Shown: positions 50,154 to 60,504 of the stretch, in pieces
Layout of the letters: every line of letters starts with the position of its first letter
Position numbering within the stretch: the first letter of the stretch is position 1
From: Lachancea kluyveri NRRL Y-12651
Taxonomy: Eukaryota > Ascomycota > Saccharomycetes > Saccharomycetales > Saccharomycetaceae
NCBI GenBank assembly: GCA_000149225.2
Contig: CM000694.1
Span: forward strand, 1,613,623-1,677,622
Length of the DNA: 64,000 bases
Reading direction: 5' to 3'
Notes under the pieces: generated by a model
The model's input: the letters and a program-made list of their open reading frames with translations, nothing else
Told to the model about the DNA's origin: nothing
Databases searched by the model: none
Made by a program: the position numbers and the translations under genes

Positions 50154-50611
50154 TTATTCAAACGAATGGGGACAAGGGTTTTGCGAAGACTGATAGCAAA
50201 TTAGACCCTAATACGATAAGAACTAACAACGTAGAGCCAACGTGGAATAAGCAGCAGGAAGCTAGCTTATATACTTTTTCCCACACTCTGATAAGGCAGA
50301 TCTAGAACATCTCTGTACATTCTCCATAAGCATAAAATCAGATACATGCAACGCAGCCTTGCTCTGTCGTTCGTCTATACTTAGCAAAATCAGCATATTC
50401 CAGCATATGATAGAAACAAGAAGCTTAGATCTCTGCCAGATAATGGCCAAATATAGAAGGATGTGCCACATCGTAAACATGCTCGAGGTCACGTGCACAC
50501 AAGCGAACCCTGAGAGGCTTAGTGACAGGGCCAGATTTCGCCCGGCAGCCTCCGCGCTTGCGACGTTACGACGCAAGCGGGGCGGTGTCGGCGGCTAAAG
50601 CCCGATGGATC
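50154..50611. other. Promoter region of the SPI1/SED1 gene
   Basis: 458 bp shared by the SPI1/SED1 5' side and the RAD55 3' end. A TATATAAG box lies at 50266-50273 and GTCACGTG at about 50488. I did not find a clean AGGGG stress element. Nothing else is seen. Confidence 0.55.
50266..50273 (-). promoter_or_regulatory. TATA box of the SPI1/SED1 gene
   Basis: TATATAAG on the minus strand, 113-120 bp before the start codon, is a consensus TATA element. TATA-driven control is typical of strongly induced cell-wall and stress genes. Confidence 0.75.
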
Positions 50612-50792
50612 TCACGGGTCATCTTCGACGTCACTCGTCCTCGGCCGTTTGGCCGAGGGTTGTTCCTCATGGAAGGACAGAGTGCTGAACAAGCCATCGT
50701 TCTGGTTTATAATGTCTGTCTCTTCAACCAGGGTGGTGGTACTCATGCTGCTTTGAACGCGGTCTCTTTCCACAATGTCATGCAGCAGCGCA

Positions 50793-50826
<34 letters not shown>

Positions 50827-51727
50827 TGTTCTTGTCCTCATCTTCAACCGTATCATAACTGACAAAATCACCGGTCTCGTTAGAAACAACTATCCTGACT
50901 ATGGCATTTTCGTCTGTTTCATCCCTTCTATTGAGATTGAATACTACCGCGATTCGATTCTTTTCTGGATACCTCCTGCTTTTCCTCAAATGACTTCTGT
51001 CCCAATCCCAAAATAATCCAATACGACTCTTGATAAACACTTCCCATCGACTGTCCTTGCCGCCAACTCCTATGTTCGCTACAAGCCCACTTTTCAGCAC
51101 TTGGACATTCTTTCTGCGGTGCGACCTCACTAGAAAATGACTCTCCTCGTTGACGGGCACAATGGTGTCGTCTGCGTGCTCTTGGAACGAAGTGTTCATC
51201 GTGTCATTCAGCATTATCACTGTGCTCTTCATAGAATGTGTGTACTTAGTTATGGTCGTGAGCAAAGTTATAAGACTTTTCACCTTTGCGCTATGCAGCG
51301 AGTCGTTTGCTCGAGTCGTGCTATGTATAGAGCGGACGTGCAGGTAGTCGTTCAAAATCTGAGACAATCCATCAATCACTATGAGAGGGTACGGCTCCTT
51401 CAATTCTTGGAAGAAAAATACAAGTTGTGAAAACTTGGTGATTCTGATGCGGTTTAACTTCTCTCCTGTATCGCCGACCAAATTTGCCGGCATGCATTTG
51501 TGTGTCTCTATCCATAAGCACTTTTCGTCCTTACGAATCTCAGTTTTGAGAACCTGTATGCCCAGTTTTGTCTTACCTATCCCTGGAGGTCCAAATATCT
51601 CATATATCGAGTTGGGCTCGAATCCTCCTCTTGCCCCTCCTAATGCGTTGTCCAGACATCCGATACCACTCGAAATAGGCTTGGGCCTCTCTACAATTAG
51701 CTGCGATAACGTGATTCCCAAGGACAT
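50612..51727 (-). CDS. RAD55: Rad55 recombination mediator (Rad51 paralogue)
   Basis: 371 residues (406 in S. cerevisiae). The start MSLGITLSQLIVERPKPISS matches the S. cerevisiae start; the frame extends six codons upstream but only to a GTG, so I start at the ATG. Walker A is GPPGIGKT (residues 46-53) and Walker B LIVID (115-119). KCLWIETHKCMP, RIRITKFSQLVFFFQ, YTHSMKSTVIMLNDTMNTSF and LVANIGVGGKDSRWEVFI also match. The C-terminal quarter is diverged and has a run of ten or more Asp residues. Rad55-Rad57 stabilises Rad51 filaments against Srs2. Position equals YDR076W. Confidence 0.93.
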
Positions 51728-52045
51728 TGGTCTTTCACTCTCCACTTTCCGGATGTTCCAGCTTGGTTTTTACAGCTATAAATCCATCTATCTAGGCATA
51801 TGTATATACAGACTCTTCCTGATGTCTCGTCCCTCTTCCGTACAAAGTGATTCTGTTCTCTACTTGCCATCCCATCTCTTCATAATGGTACTCTTACCTG
51901 CTTGTTTATACAGCTGTTAAAGGTCTACCGGTACTTGTTTTTCATGTCCTAGTATTACATTATAAAGCTACTAATAACTACATGAGTGCTTTTTCTGCTT
52001 TTGCCTTCTCCTCCTCCTCCTCTTACTTATCGTGCTTATAGCCAC
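51728..52045. other. Intergenic region between RAD55 and PPH3
   Basis: 318 bp forming the RAD55 promoter and the PPH3 3' flank. A T/C-rich stretch lies near 52000-52025. No feature was recognised. Confidence 0.5.
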
Positions 52046-52969
52046 TCACAAAAAATAATCCATCTGTGGCTTTTTTGTAGGTATTATTGCATTCCCACCA
52101 CTATCCTGGGCCTGTACAGCCTCGAATATTGTATAGTTTCTTTGTAAATCATCCTCCACTCGCAACACAGCGGCAACGTTGCCACATCTATAGCAATAGT
52201 TTGGTGCACTCCAAACGGTTACCAATCCACCATCAAACATTTCTTTGTAGCCTTCCATAACCAACTGGTGGGCCCTTGCGATTAATTCGACGTTATTTTG
52301 ATGCAAGAATTCGTCAACTTCGTTCTTGCCGAACAAGAACCCTGCTCCACGCGGAGATAGGCTCCAAGTATCCACGTCATCAGGGTCACTCCAGAGTAAA
52401 TCACACATGGCGCCCTCATGCGGTACCTCTTGTTTTCGATCGATCGATCGTATCTGGTCTATCGTTTTTACGTCTGGCGATAGCCCACCATGAACGCAGA
52501 ATACACTGTTATTGATGATTGCGCCTAATGACAAGTAGTCAAAAACTTCACAGCAATACCTCCAAACGTTGCTATTACCATATTTCCTCACAACCTCATC
52601 ATAAAAACCGTAAACTTTTGTTATCTGTCGCGTTTCGTGATTGCCTCTGATCAACGTTATCCTATCAGGGAACCTCAACTTGTAACATAGTAAAAGCAAA
52701 AAGCTCTCCAGAGAGTAAAAACCTCTATCCACGAAATCGCCTAAAAAAATATATCTGTTCTTGTCAATACCCCCACTCTTGCTGAACAACGTTAACAAGT
52801 CATGCAATTGGCCATGGATGTCACCGCAGATCGTTACAGGTGTATCAACGTGCGTTACGTTGGCCTCATTCATTAGCAGCTCCTGCGACTTGAGGCATAA
52901 TGAATAAACAGCTTCTTCGGATATGTGTTTCCCTTGCTTCAGAAGCGCTATGGTTTCGTCGAGTTTCAT
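52046..52969 (-). CDS. PPH3: Pph3, catalytic subunit of protein phosphatase 4
   Basis: 307 residues (308 in S. cerevisiae) and extremely conserved. It has all PPP-family metal and catalytic motifs: GDIHGQ (about 49-54), [23 protein letters not shown], and the C-terminal PP4 end KPQMDYFL whose last Leu is methylated. [20 protein letters not shown] and [10 protein letters not shown] are typical of the PP2A/PP4/PP6 group. Pph3 with Psy2 and Psy4 dephosphorylates gamma-H2A and Rad53 to end the DNA-damage checkpoint, and acts in nutrient signalling. It is co-directional with RAD55, as in YDR075W-YDR076W. Confidence 0.97.
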   Translation of the reverse strand: MKLDETIALLKQGKHISEEAVYSLCLKSQELLMNEANVTHVDTPVTICGDIHGQLHDLLTLFSKSGGIDKNRYIFLGDFVDRGFYSLESFLLLLCYKLRFPDRITLIRGNHETRQITKVYGFYDEVVRKYGNSNVWRYCCEVFDYLSLGAIINNSVFCVHGGLSPDVKTIDQIRSIDRKQEVPHEGAMCDLLWSDPDDVDTWSLSPRGAGFLFGKNEVDEFLHQNNVELIARAHQLVMEGYKEMFDGGLVTVWSAPNYCYRCGNVAAVLRVEDDLQRNYTIFEAVQAQDSGGNAIIPTKKPQMDYFL

Positions 52970-53278
52970 TCTTATAAGACACTTATCGATATCTATTTGA
53001 TTATTATCCGCTTAACAACCACACAATTGGAAAAAGAAAGAAGGCAGATATATGAGTATGTCGTTTGTCTCTTGCTCTACTACTATCGTACTACCCCCCT
53101 AGTGCTATCACCTATTCCTGGTGAAAATGGCTTTGACTCTTGATTAAACAATGTGCTAGTTAGCGGTATTCCCCTTCGAGATGGCTTGACGCGAAAAATT
53201 TTTTTTTTCAAGCGTTTCTTTTTCACCAACAAACACGACAAGAAACTCATCCATTTGCAGAGGTATTGGCCCAACAGG
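52970..53278. other. Divergent promoter region of PPH3 and PEA2
   Basis: 309 bp shared by PPH3 (minus) and PEA2 (plus). The PEA2 frame stays open upstream to about 53147 but without an ATG. A GTATGT near 53057 and TTTGCAG near 53260 exist, but they do not join into a sensible frame and no branch point is seen, so I do not propose an intron. Confidence 0.5.
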
Positions 53279-54475
53279 ATGGCAATAACGATGTCTAATT
53301 TGACAATGCTTCAATCAAGTAATCCTTTGCTCTTCTCCAGATCCCAATATGGTGAATATCCAACGGGCTATGCCGAGTTAAAGCGGTATTTACAGCAACA
53401 TCATACTACCCCTAGACCCTTACAGCCCAACGCTGTGGACTATCATGACTCGATGATGTTTTCCAAACGTGATGATGAGATCGACTTGGAAAAAAAACTA
53501 GCTGTCGAATACGCATTGTTCAAAGCTATGGAGAAACATACCGACGGTAAACTTTTAACCCAAAGTGAAGTCAGTTTCACCAAACTGCAATCGCTAAATA
53601 AAAAGATTCACCTGCTGAATGCCAAGAAAGAGGAAGCAACAGATCCGTATGAACTAAATGATTTAAACAAACAGCTACTGAACCTCAATAACGACTTTTG
53701 TGACCAACTATTACAAGCCCTTTATTCTATTAATTTCGAGCATGTTAGCTCCCATGATTCAACAGGCCATTCTCAAAACTTTGATCAAAGTCTCGCCAAC
53801 AAATCTATGACCATTCAAACCGATGACTATGTTGAAGAATTGACATCATATCTAATTTCTAGTGCTATACAAAAAGGGATCGAGTTGAAACCAGACAACG
53901 AAACACCAGATTCGTCGAACGAAGACAGCGGTACGACCCAATTTTTCAAGAGCTGTATCGATTCTTTACTTGACAAGTGTTCGAACAACGAGAATCTTCA
54001 AATAGACGATGACGTATCAGAACTGCAAACTGCGTTGAAAGATCTACAGTTAGCTCATAGCTTTCTCACCAAAAAATTCGAGAATGATAGGACTGAGTAT
54101 CTGCACGATATTGATAAACTTAACAGAACAAACAAGGAGTTGAACCAAGAACTTTTGAACTATCACGCAAGGTTAAGTGACATGGAACAAAAGTGCAAAC
54201 GCTTTCAAGAAGAAAAAACACAGCTGGAACAAGAACAGTATAGCAAAGTTGCTAAGGGTTGTCTGGAGTCGCAATCTATACCGCCGCCAGATGTGTATCC
54301 GGCATCACCGATGTCTATCGGTAGCAGTGGAAGTGGCTCTTATTCTTTCAGTGTTGTGAGGGCCGAGTTTAAAAAAATACTAGGTGATATGCAAAAGAAG
54401 CATGAAAAGGCGTTACAGGAAGAGGTCGAAAAGAGAACAACTTTGGAAGAAGAACTCAACAGGTTGCGCCAGTGA
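53279..54475 (+). CDS. PEA2: Pea2 polarisome coiled-coil subunit
   Basis: A 398-residue protein (420 in S. cerevisiae). The N-terminal SSNPLLFSRSQYGEYPTGYA with LKRYLQQHH is the conserved part, followed by an acidic middle. The C-terminal half is strongly coiled coil (about residues 235-320 and 360-398), as expected for a Spa2-binding scaffold. Pea2 with Spa2, Bud6 and Bni1 forms the polarisome at bud and shmoo tips. Position next to SPT15 equals YER149C. I start at the first ATG; another lies at 53291. The sequence is diverged outside the N terminus, so synteny contributes to the call. Confidence 0.88.
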   Translation: MAITMSNLTMLQSSNPLLFSRSQYGEYPTGYAELKRYLQQHHTTPRPLQPNAVDYHDSMMFSKRDDEIDLEKKLAVEYALFKAMEKHTDGKLLTQSEVSFTKLQSLNKKIHLLNAKKEEATDPYELNDLNKQLLNLNNDFCDQLLQALYSINFEHVSSHDSTGHSQNFDQSLANKSMTIQTDDYVEELTSYLISSAIQKGIELKPDNETPDSSNEDSGTTQFFKSCIDSLLDKCSNNENLQIDDDVSELQTALKDLQLAHSFLTKKFENDRTEYLHDIDKLNRTNKELNQELLNYHARLSDMEQKCKRFQEEKTQLEQEQYSKVAKGCLESQSIPPPDVYPASPMSIGSSGSGSYSFSVVRAEFKKILGDMQKKHEKALQEEVEKRTTLEEELNRLRQ

Positions 54476-54622
54476 GTTTATTTACGGGATATTTGGGCAA
54501 GTGTTAAAGAAAGAAAAAAAAATAAGTCGTATTTCATATATATGTAAATCATTTGCGTATCGCTATTTTACAGAGGAAAGACAAGCTATATATAGTACAC
54601 GTTTGTCAGAGAGAAAGTCTTT

Positions 54623-55351
54623 CTATAACTTCCTGAATTCACTCAACACGGGGTAGATGGCTTCAAACGCCTGGTAAATTTCCTCTCTTTGCTTAGCACC
54701 CGTTAAAACAATCTTTCCAGAGACGAAGATCAACAAAACAATTTTAGGTTTCACCATTCTATAAATCAAGCCCGGAAATAATTCTGGTTCATACGAAGAG
54801 AAAGTACCGTGGCTAAATGCTAGACCTTCTAACCTTATTGGGAACTTCACATCACAAGAACCCACGATGTTTTGGATTTTGAAATCTGTAAATTTAGCGC
54901 TGAAACCAATTTTTTGGATAATTCTCGCATACTTTCTACTTGCAAGCTTGGAATCATCCTCACTTTTGGCACCAGTTACAACCATTTTTCCCGAGGCAAA
55001 AATTAAGGCTGTGGTCTTTGGCTCTCTGATACGCATAATCACAGCAGCAAAACGCTTTGGATTGTACTCGGCATTGCGCGCATGCAAAGCAACAGTTTTC
55101 AAATCTAGCCTACAGTCCAAGTTTACAGTGGCAACAATATTTTGCAAAGTTGGCACAATACCTGAAGTTGTTGCATGTTCGTCCTCTTGTTTTGCTTCTT
55201 CTTGTTCCTCACTGTTATTTGCCTCTTCTTGTTGTTGTTGTTGTTGTTGCTGTTGTTGTTTGTCTTGGTTTTCCCACACCGATCTTGTACTTGGATCAAA
55301 CACAATTTTGTTGGCCTCTTGAAACTCTTTTAAACGTGAATCGTCCGACAT
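54623..55351 (-). CDS. SPT15: TATA-binding protein (TBP)
   Basis: 242 residues (240 in S. cerevisiae). The C-terminal ~180 residues are the two-fold TBP saddle and nearly invariant: [60 protein letters not shown] and the second-repeat copy [20 protein letters not shown]. The N-terminal segment starts [20 protein letters not shown], matching the S. cerevisiae start, then contains a Gln tract (about 55226-55261) that S. cerevisiae lacks. The frame extends 13 codons further to a TTG, which I rejected. TBP serves all three RNA polymerases. A Cbf1-type ATCACGTGAT lies upstream at about 55458. Confidence 0.98.
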   Translation of the reverse strand: MSDDSRLKEFQEANKIVFDPSTRSVWENQDKQQQQQQQQQQEEANNSEEQEEAKQEDEHATTSGIVPTLQNIVATVNLDCRLDLKTVALHARNAEYNPKRFAAVIMRIREPKTTALIFASGKMVVTGAKSEDDSKLASRKYARIIQKIGFSAKFTDFKIQNIVGSCDVKFPIRLEGLAFSHGTFSSYEPELFPGLIYRMVKPKIVLLIFVSGKIVLTGAKQREEIYQAFEAIYPVLSEFRKL

Positions 55352-55696
55352 TTCTGTACTGATTGATGGCAATACGCGTAGTAATTGCAAGTTATTTGAT
55401 TAAGTTTCCTATTTGTTTGAAAATTTTAGCATTTAATACTCAAATCCGAGGGTAGTGATCACGTGATTCCGAGACCGGTTATCGATGAGCCAACCTTGCC
55501 TAGCCACATAGGGAAATGCTATCGTTACTTTAGATACCTGGCTATACATCCACTTTCGTACGCATCCACGTAGATTCATACCTGTGCTTGAGATTATTGT
55601 TTATCTTTTGGTTGGCTTGCGGCGCGGCCTGTAAAGTATAAGACAATTCTTTGGTGGCATTGTCCAGTGACGGTTGATTGGCTCCGAAACCAGAGT
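55352..55696. promoter_or_regulatory. Divergent SPT15-SCC4 promoter region
   Basis: 345 bp between the two starts. ATCACGTGAT at about 55458-55467 is a perfect Cbf1-type palindrome, and CGATGAGCC near 55484 resembles a PAC core without an RRPE partner. Both could act on either gene. Confidence 0.55.
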
Positions 55697-57598
55697 ATGC
55701 AAATGGAGTGGCAGAAACTACAACCTAATCTAATATACCAGCTGAGTCAAGAGTACATTTCACATGCACATAAGCTATCCCATGCTGTTGAGACTGAATC
55801 CCAGCTACAACAGTACTGTACTTTGATCTCTCAGGGCATTAAAGGCCTGACATATATAAAAGAAGGCTTTCAACTAAACACTGAACAGGACGTAAAGCTG
55901 ACACTTGAGTTATCCAGCCTTTTGCTTCAAGAAACACATAATGTTGACATGGCAGAGATGTATTTGTCCAGCTGTCGGGAAAGACTGCTGAGATCCACGA
56001 GTTTGTTTCATGAAAAGATGTATGTTGAATTTATGCTTTACTATACAGTTCCCCTAGTTCGGGCTGAAAACTACCATTATAAACTGGCTGTTAAAAATGT
56101 GAACAAGCTCATTCAAACTTTAGGGGAACTCGATTCGATACACTGGGCGAATTTGTTTAAGTACGTGCGAATTGAGCTACTGTTGAGACAGGGTAAAACA
56201 GATCGTGTTATTTCCTTACTTAACGATCTTCTTCATTCTGCCGATGGTGACTTCCGTGATTTTCTGCTGGTAACAATGGTCAATTACTCTCTCGATCAGT
56301 ATTTACAAATTGATGAAGTGATTTTGCAACAGTTATCTGCTATCGGCGAGCAAAATATTCAGCTATACATGTGGAAGCTTTTACTTGAATTACTGATCCT
56401 GATACATCGTGATGAAAACATTGCAGACAAGTTGAACCAGTTTAAAGACCTTTTTTCTAATTATAAAGATAAACTGAACTCGAACTCATTCTCCGTCGAA
56501 CTATCTCCAGGCATTGTTTTAACGCTGGAACAACCATTTTTGGAATATAAGGACGTAAAGAACGTTCTTTTGTTATTTCAAAGCTGTAGCTATCTTGTTA
56601 ATTGCTACGACAAAAGAGCTAGCTTTTCAACAAAGTTTTTACCCAAAGTTAGGAAGGCATGTGAGGAGCTGACAAGGTCAAAGAGCATGAAGGGTTTTAC
56701 CACCTCGGTGATGGCCATAGATATGAAGAGACTTTTTTACAATCGTATTATTCAACTCTGTGATTTCTATCAAAGTCTCGAGGCTATAATCCTGCATGGT
56801 AAAGTTACAACTATTGAGTTGAAACCCCAAACTAGTTATGCCCTGCTGATTCAAGCCATGAAGTACCAACTATCTGGGAGCTCAGATATTGCCCAACAAG
56901 CCTACATCCAACTACTGAAAAAAAAAAGTTGTTCTACGGAGCTACGACTTATTGCACTGATCAACTCTTGTGTGATTTACTTGGCTCACATTAGTAACGC
57001 AAAAAGTACAGAAGATCTCAATCAATTAACCCAGTATGCGAATGATACATTGTCGCATATTAATAAAATAATGCAGTACTATAGTTTTAAGGAAAACCAT
57101 ATTTTGCAGTGTACAGTGATTCTGGTTTGGATCATGGCCCACTTTGAACCGTTTACTAAAAACCCTATGGGTTCTGCTGGAGAGAGTGAGTATCTGAATA
57201 AACTCAGCTGGTACTACTCCTCAAATAGGTTAATCATACCTGGAACTAATACTGTACCCACTTTAGAACAATCTGGTAACCCGGTTCCACTTCATGGCTC
57301 GCCAAAGCTAAAAAAGGCTTTGCTCTTACATTTTCTTTTGAATTATTTATCTGGCTCCATATTGATTCATGACCTGCAAGAAAAATGTAATTTATCAAAC
57401 GCATGTTTCCATATGTGTAAACAACAGCACATGCCTTTGATGAGATACATTTCGGGAATTTGGAACTTAATGAACTGTACTTTAGCTATGAGGGGCAGAG
57501 ATGTCGCGATAACTAAAGCTAAGTTGGAGGATTTGGTTAAAGAACTGTCACATTCCAACTTCCTGGATACAAGTCCTAGTCAACAGAATAATCTTTAG
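55697..57598 (+). CDS. SCC4: Scc4 (Mau2), cohesin loader subunit
   Basis: 633 residues (624 in S. cerevisiae), all-helical with TPR-like repeats and no catalytic motif. Matches include LIYQLSQEYISHAHKLSHAV near the N terminus, LLLFQSCSYLVNCYDKRASF, FSTKFLPKVRKACEEL, HILQCTVILVWIMAHFEPFT, LKKALLLHFLLNYLSGSILI and the C-terminal GIWNLMNCTLAMRGRDVAIT. Scc4 wraps the Scc2 N terminus and targets the loader to centromeres through Ctf19. I start at the first ATG; the open frame reaches 55667 only through a GTG. It corresponds to YER147C and converges with TPS2. Confidence 0.94.
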   Translation: MQMEWQKLQPNLIYQLSQEYISHAHKLSHAVETESQLQQYCTLISQGIKGLTYIKEGFQLNTEQDVKLTLELSSLLLQETHNVDMAEMYLSSCRERLLRSTSLFHEKMYVEFMLYYTVPLVRAENYHYKLAVKNVNKLIQTLGELDSIHWANLFKYVRIELLLRQGKTDRVISLLNDLLHSADGDFRDFLLVTMVNYSLDQYLQIDEVILQQLSAIGEQNIQLYMWKLLLELLILIHRDENIADKLNQFKDLFSNYKDKLNSNSFSVELSPGIVLTLEQPFLEYKDVKNVLLLFQSCSYLVNCYDKRASFSTKFLPKVRKACEELTRSKSMKGFTTSVMAIDMKRLFYNRIIQLCDFYQSLEAIILHGKVTTIELKPQTSYALLIQAMKYQLSGSSDIAQQAYIQLLKKKSCSTELRLIALINSCVIYLAHISNAKSTEDLNQLTQYANDTLSHINKIMQYYSFKENHILQCTVILVWIMAHFEPFTKNPMGSAGESEYLNKLSWYYSSNRLIIPGTNTVPTLEQSGNPVPLHGSPKLKKALLLHFLLNYLSGSILIHDLQEKCNLSNACFHMCKQQHMPLMRYISGIWNLMNCTLAMRGRDVAITKAKLEDLVKELSHSNFLDTSPSQQNNL

Positions 57599-57780
57599 GA
57601 AGAAAATGCATGGTAATTGCTACGTATCTCCATATAGACAAGTATCTAATGTGAATTTTTATAAATGAATTATATAGTTTACGTGAAAGAAACAAAGGCG
57701 TAATAACAATAGTACCTATAATAAGACAAAAAAAGTTGTTTAACAAGGGCAAATGAATTAAAAAAAAATTTTTTTTCTCT

Positions 57781-60504
57781 TTACTTCCTACCGTTACTGT
57801 TGTAAGAGCCGCTCCTTCTCATAGCATAAGCAGCAGTTGCCATCTCTGACTTGACACTGCTTTCACTATCTTTGAGATGGCCTCTGTCATCTAAATCAAC
57901 AGTACCGGCGCTCTGGAACAGTGAAACATCTCCAACCAGCAAACCCAAGGTATCCAAAACTTGTTGTGGATCGGTTAAGTGCGCTTTTGCAACAGTTTTT
58001 TTCGATGCCGATCCAACGGTAACTGGATAGATACCAAAATGTCCCCATTGGTTTTTTTCATCCTTAAATTTTGTATTCCATTGTTTTTCAATGGTGTTCA
58101 ACTGTCTAAACATGTCTTCATCTGTAAAATCATCCCCCAGGCATAGGATGAATTCGGGTAGCAGTTCCTTGGGAGTGTTTTCATTAGGGGTAAACTCGTC
58201 ATTATTCAGTTGTTCGGTACCATGTGGATGGCAAACCAACCTTTTTACAATTTCACCTTTGTTGACAAATTGTGGACGAACTTCAATGTTGGCTTTACCC
58301 TCCATGACTTCTAAACCAAAGCCCGAAGAGAACTCTTCTAACTTCTTCTTCATCTCGGAGGCACTGAATTCTCCCAATTCAGGGTCAGAACGCCTGTAGT
58401 GCCACGTCAGTGCCACTTTTTTGCGTTCTATAAAGGAACCTGGAGTACGGGTGGTAAATTCCTCCATCACTTGAGAGACTTTGATTTGCCATGACATGTC
58501 GAATTTATTTGCTAGGTTGACCCAGTCTTCTGAATTGACATCTTTCATAAAACAGCCGTGTTCTGCACTTAGACCTAGCTGAGGCATACGTGACCCTAAC
58601 CATTTTGATAAAAATTGTTGATCACGACCAGAAATAATCCAAATCTGGTTACAGGGATCCTTCGATAATTTTGCCAAGATAGAAAATAGTCTAGCGCTTG
58701 GAATTGCAGCAGCGGGGTCTTGAACAATGGGGGTTAATGTGCCATCATAATCGAAAAGGAACAAACGACGTTTGGCCGCCTGGTAGTTTCGCAAAAGTAA
58801 TGGCCTGTTCAATGCAGGAGTGATTTTGTTGTTTTCAGATCTCTCTTCGGCGACTGAAATCATTCCTTTCAAGAATTTATCGGTCCAGTCTTGGATTGTT
58901 GGTACATCGTCCCATAATTTAAGCTCCAAAGAACTTTTTTCTTCAGAGTCCATCAGAAGCGATTTGTTGATTTCTTTGGCAACAGCTACAGAGTCCCAAG
59001 GGTTGACAATTATAGCATCTTTCAAAACCGTACTACTGCCAGAAAATTCACTTAGAATCAAGGGACTGGCATAACAGTTGTAATTTGATAGCTGACTCTT
59101 GACAGTGACAAACTCTAATGCGGTGGTGTTCATACCGTCCCTAATACTTGTAATCAGACACAGGTCAGCAGCACGTAACAGGGACAAATAAACATCTTTT
59201 GGAATTCTCATATGATAATGTTGTACCAGGGAGAAGCCTAAATTACCATATTCCGAGTTAATAGAGTTGACTAGTTCGTTGACCTGCTGCTCCAGTTTCA
59301 TATTTTTATCAGAGGTGCTTGGGCCACTAACTTGGATTAGTACAACTTTGTCCCTCCACTCTGGATACATAGCCAAAAATGTTTCAAAAGCTTGTAGCTT
59401 TTGAACAACACCCCTGACTGCATCCAACCTGTCTCTTCCTATGATAATCTTTTTACCCTCGTAAGCCTGTCTAATAGTGTTAACTTTTGAATCGACATCA
59501 GGGCTAAACGCGTCTTCCAAAATCTTTTTGGTGTTAACACCAAGGGGTAATGAGCTCACTATAACGTCACCACCATATGCGCTAATCTGGTACTCGTCGA
59601 CGCCAGCAACCTTCTTCTTTGTTGCAGTGGCATCCAATAATCTTTTACAACCAGAGACAAAATGACGAGAGAATCCTTCGTTTTGGAAACAGATGTAATT
59701 GCTGCCAAGTATACCGTCCAATAGCTGCTTACGCTTCGATAAACAACGGAAATACTCGTTACTAGGCCATGGTGCGTGATGGAAATAACCTATGTAAGCA
59801 TCAGGAAACCTCATTCTTAACAATTGGGGTAACAGCATCAAGTAGTAGTCATGGACCCAAATAATATCACCAGGTTGATAAATTTGAGCGATTTTCATCG
59901 CGTATGCCTCATTGAATTTAACATAGTCGTACCACCAAATGTTTTCTTGCTGTCCATCAGAAGGCGGATTCAGGATATAGTGAAAGGCATGCCAAATAAC
60001 GTTCTCAGCATATTCTCTCCAACGGTGTTGGTCACGGCGTAACAGCCATACCGGATGAATGGTTCCCGAGTTGGAAGCGTCTTCCATAGTTTGCAACTTT
60101 TCGGTAATATCTTCTTTTTCAGAGTTGGTCAGGTACAGAGGATCCTCTTGCGTAGCAATCAGATTGACATCACCGTTAGAAGCCATAATTACTTTTTCCT
60201 TAGTGTCTTTGTTGTCAACCAGAGTCGAGTCACTGGAGGTAGCAGGTGATACAGAATAAGCACTACCAGGGTCAATTTCACCTGTCCAGCCGACAACATG
60301 CTGCTCCCATTTTTTGGAGTCTTGTAAATACTGTAAACTCGAATACAACGCGCTGTTGCCGCTAATCTGACTGATTAGCCAAGGGTCTACGCGTTGCGGA
60401 TCTTTAGGATCAAACGCTTCATTTCTGTAGATGGTGTAAGGAAGCTGTGTTACACAATTGATAACCCTACCGGAAAGCCCTTTTGGCAGAGTGTCAGAGC
60501 CCAT
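57781..60504 (-). CDS. TPS2: Tps2 trehalose-6-phosphate phosphatase
   Basis: 907 residues (896 in S. cerevisiae). The N-terminal part resembles the GT20 trehalose-phosphate synthase fold (DIIWVHDYYLMLLPQLLRMR, YIGYFHHAPWPSNEYFRCLS, RIPKDVYLSLLRAADLCLI, ILSEFSGSSTVLKDAIIVNP). The C-terminal part is a HAD phosphatase, with motif I LFDYDGTLTP (about residues 580-590), WIISGRDQ and LCLGDDFTDEDMF. It removes phosphate from trehalose-6-phosphate in the cytosolic Tps1-Tps2-Tps3-Tsl1 complex. Stress elements upstream fit its induction by heat and salt. The N terminus is preceded by an Asn/Ser-rich stretch and it ends SYNSNGRK. Corresponds to YDR074W. Confidence 0.97.
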   Translation of the reverse strand: MGSDTLPKGLSGRVINCVTQLPYTIYRNEAFDPKDPQRVDPWLISQISGNSALYSSLQYLQDSKKWEQHVVGWTGEIDPGSAYSVSPATSSDSTLVDNKDTKEKVIMASNGDVNLIATQEDPLYLTNSEKEDITEKLQTMEDASNSGTIHPVWLLRRDQHRWREYAENVIWHAFHYILNPPSDGQQENIWWYDYVKFNEAYAMKIAQIYQPGDIIWVHDYYLMLLPQLLRMRFPDAYIGYFHHAPWPSNEYFRCLSKRKQLLDGILGSNYICFQNEGFSRHFVSGCKRLLDATATKKKVAGVDEYQISAYGGDVIVSSLPLGVNTKKILEDAFSPDVDSKVNTIRQAYEGKKIIIGRDRLDAVRGVVQKLQAFETFLAMYPEWRDKVVLIQVSGPSTSDKNMKLEQQVNELVNSINSEYGNLGFSLVQHYHMRIPKDVYLSLLRAADLCLITSIRDGMNTTALEFVTVKSQLSNYNCYASPLILSEFSGSSTVLKDAIIVNPWDSVAVAKEINKSLLMDSEEKSSLELKLWDDVPTIQDWTDKFLKGMISVAEERSENNKITPALNRPLLLRNYQAAKRRLFLFDYDGTLTPIVQDPAAAIPSARLFSILAKLSKDPCNQIWIISGRDQQFLSKWLGSRMPQLGLSAEHGCFMKDVNSEDWVNLANKFDMSWQIKVSQVMEEFTTRTPGSFIERKKVALTWHYRRSDPELGEFSASEMKKKLEEFSSGFGLEVMEGKANIEVRPQFVNKGEIVKRLVCHPHGTEQLNNDEFTPNENTPKELLPEFILCLGDDFTDEDMFRQLNTIEKQWNTKFKDEKNQWGHFGIYPVTVGSASKKTVAKAHLTDPQQVLDTLGLLVGDVSLFQSAGTVDLDDRGHLKDSESSVKSEMATAAYAMRRSGSYNSNGRK

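Noticed and set aside
52970-53278. Possible intron at the PEA2 5' end (GTATGT near 53057, TTTGCAG near 53260)
   Set aside because: No branch point is recognisable and joining the sites puts the PEA2 body out of frame. An ordinary ATG start at 53279 suffices.
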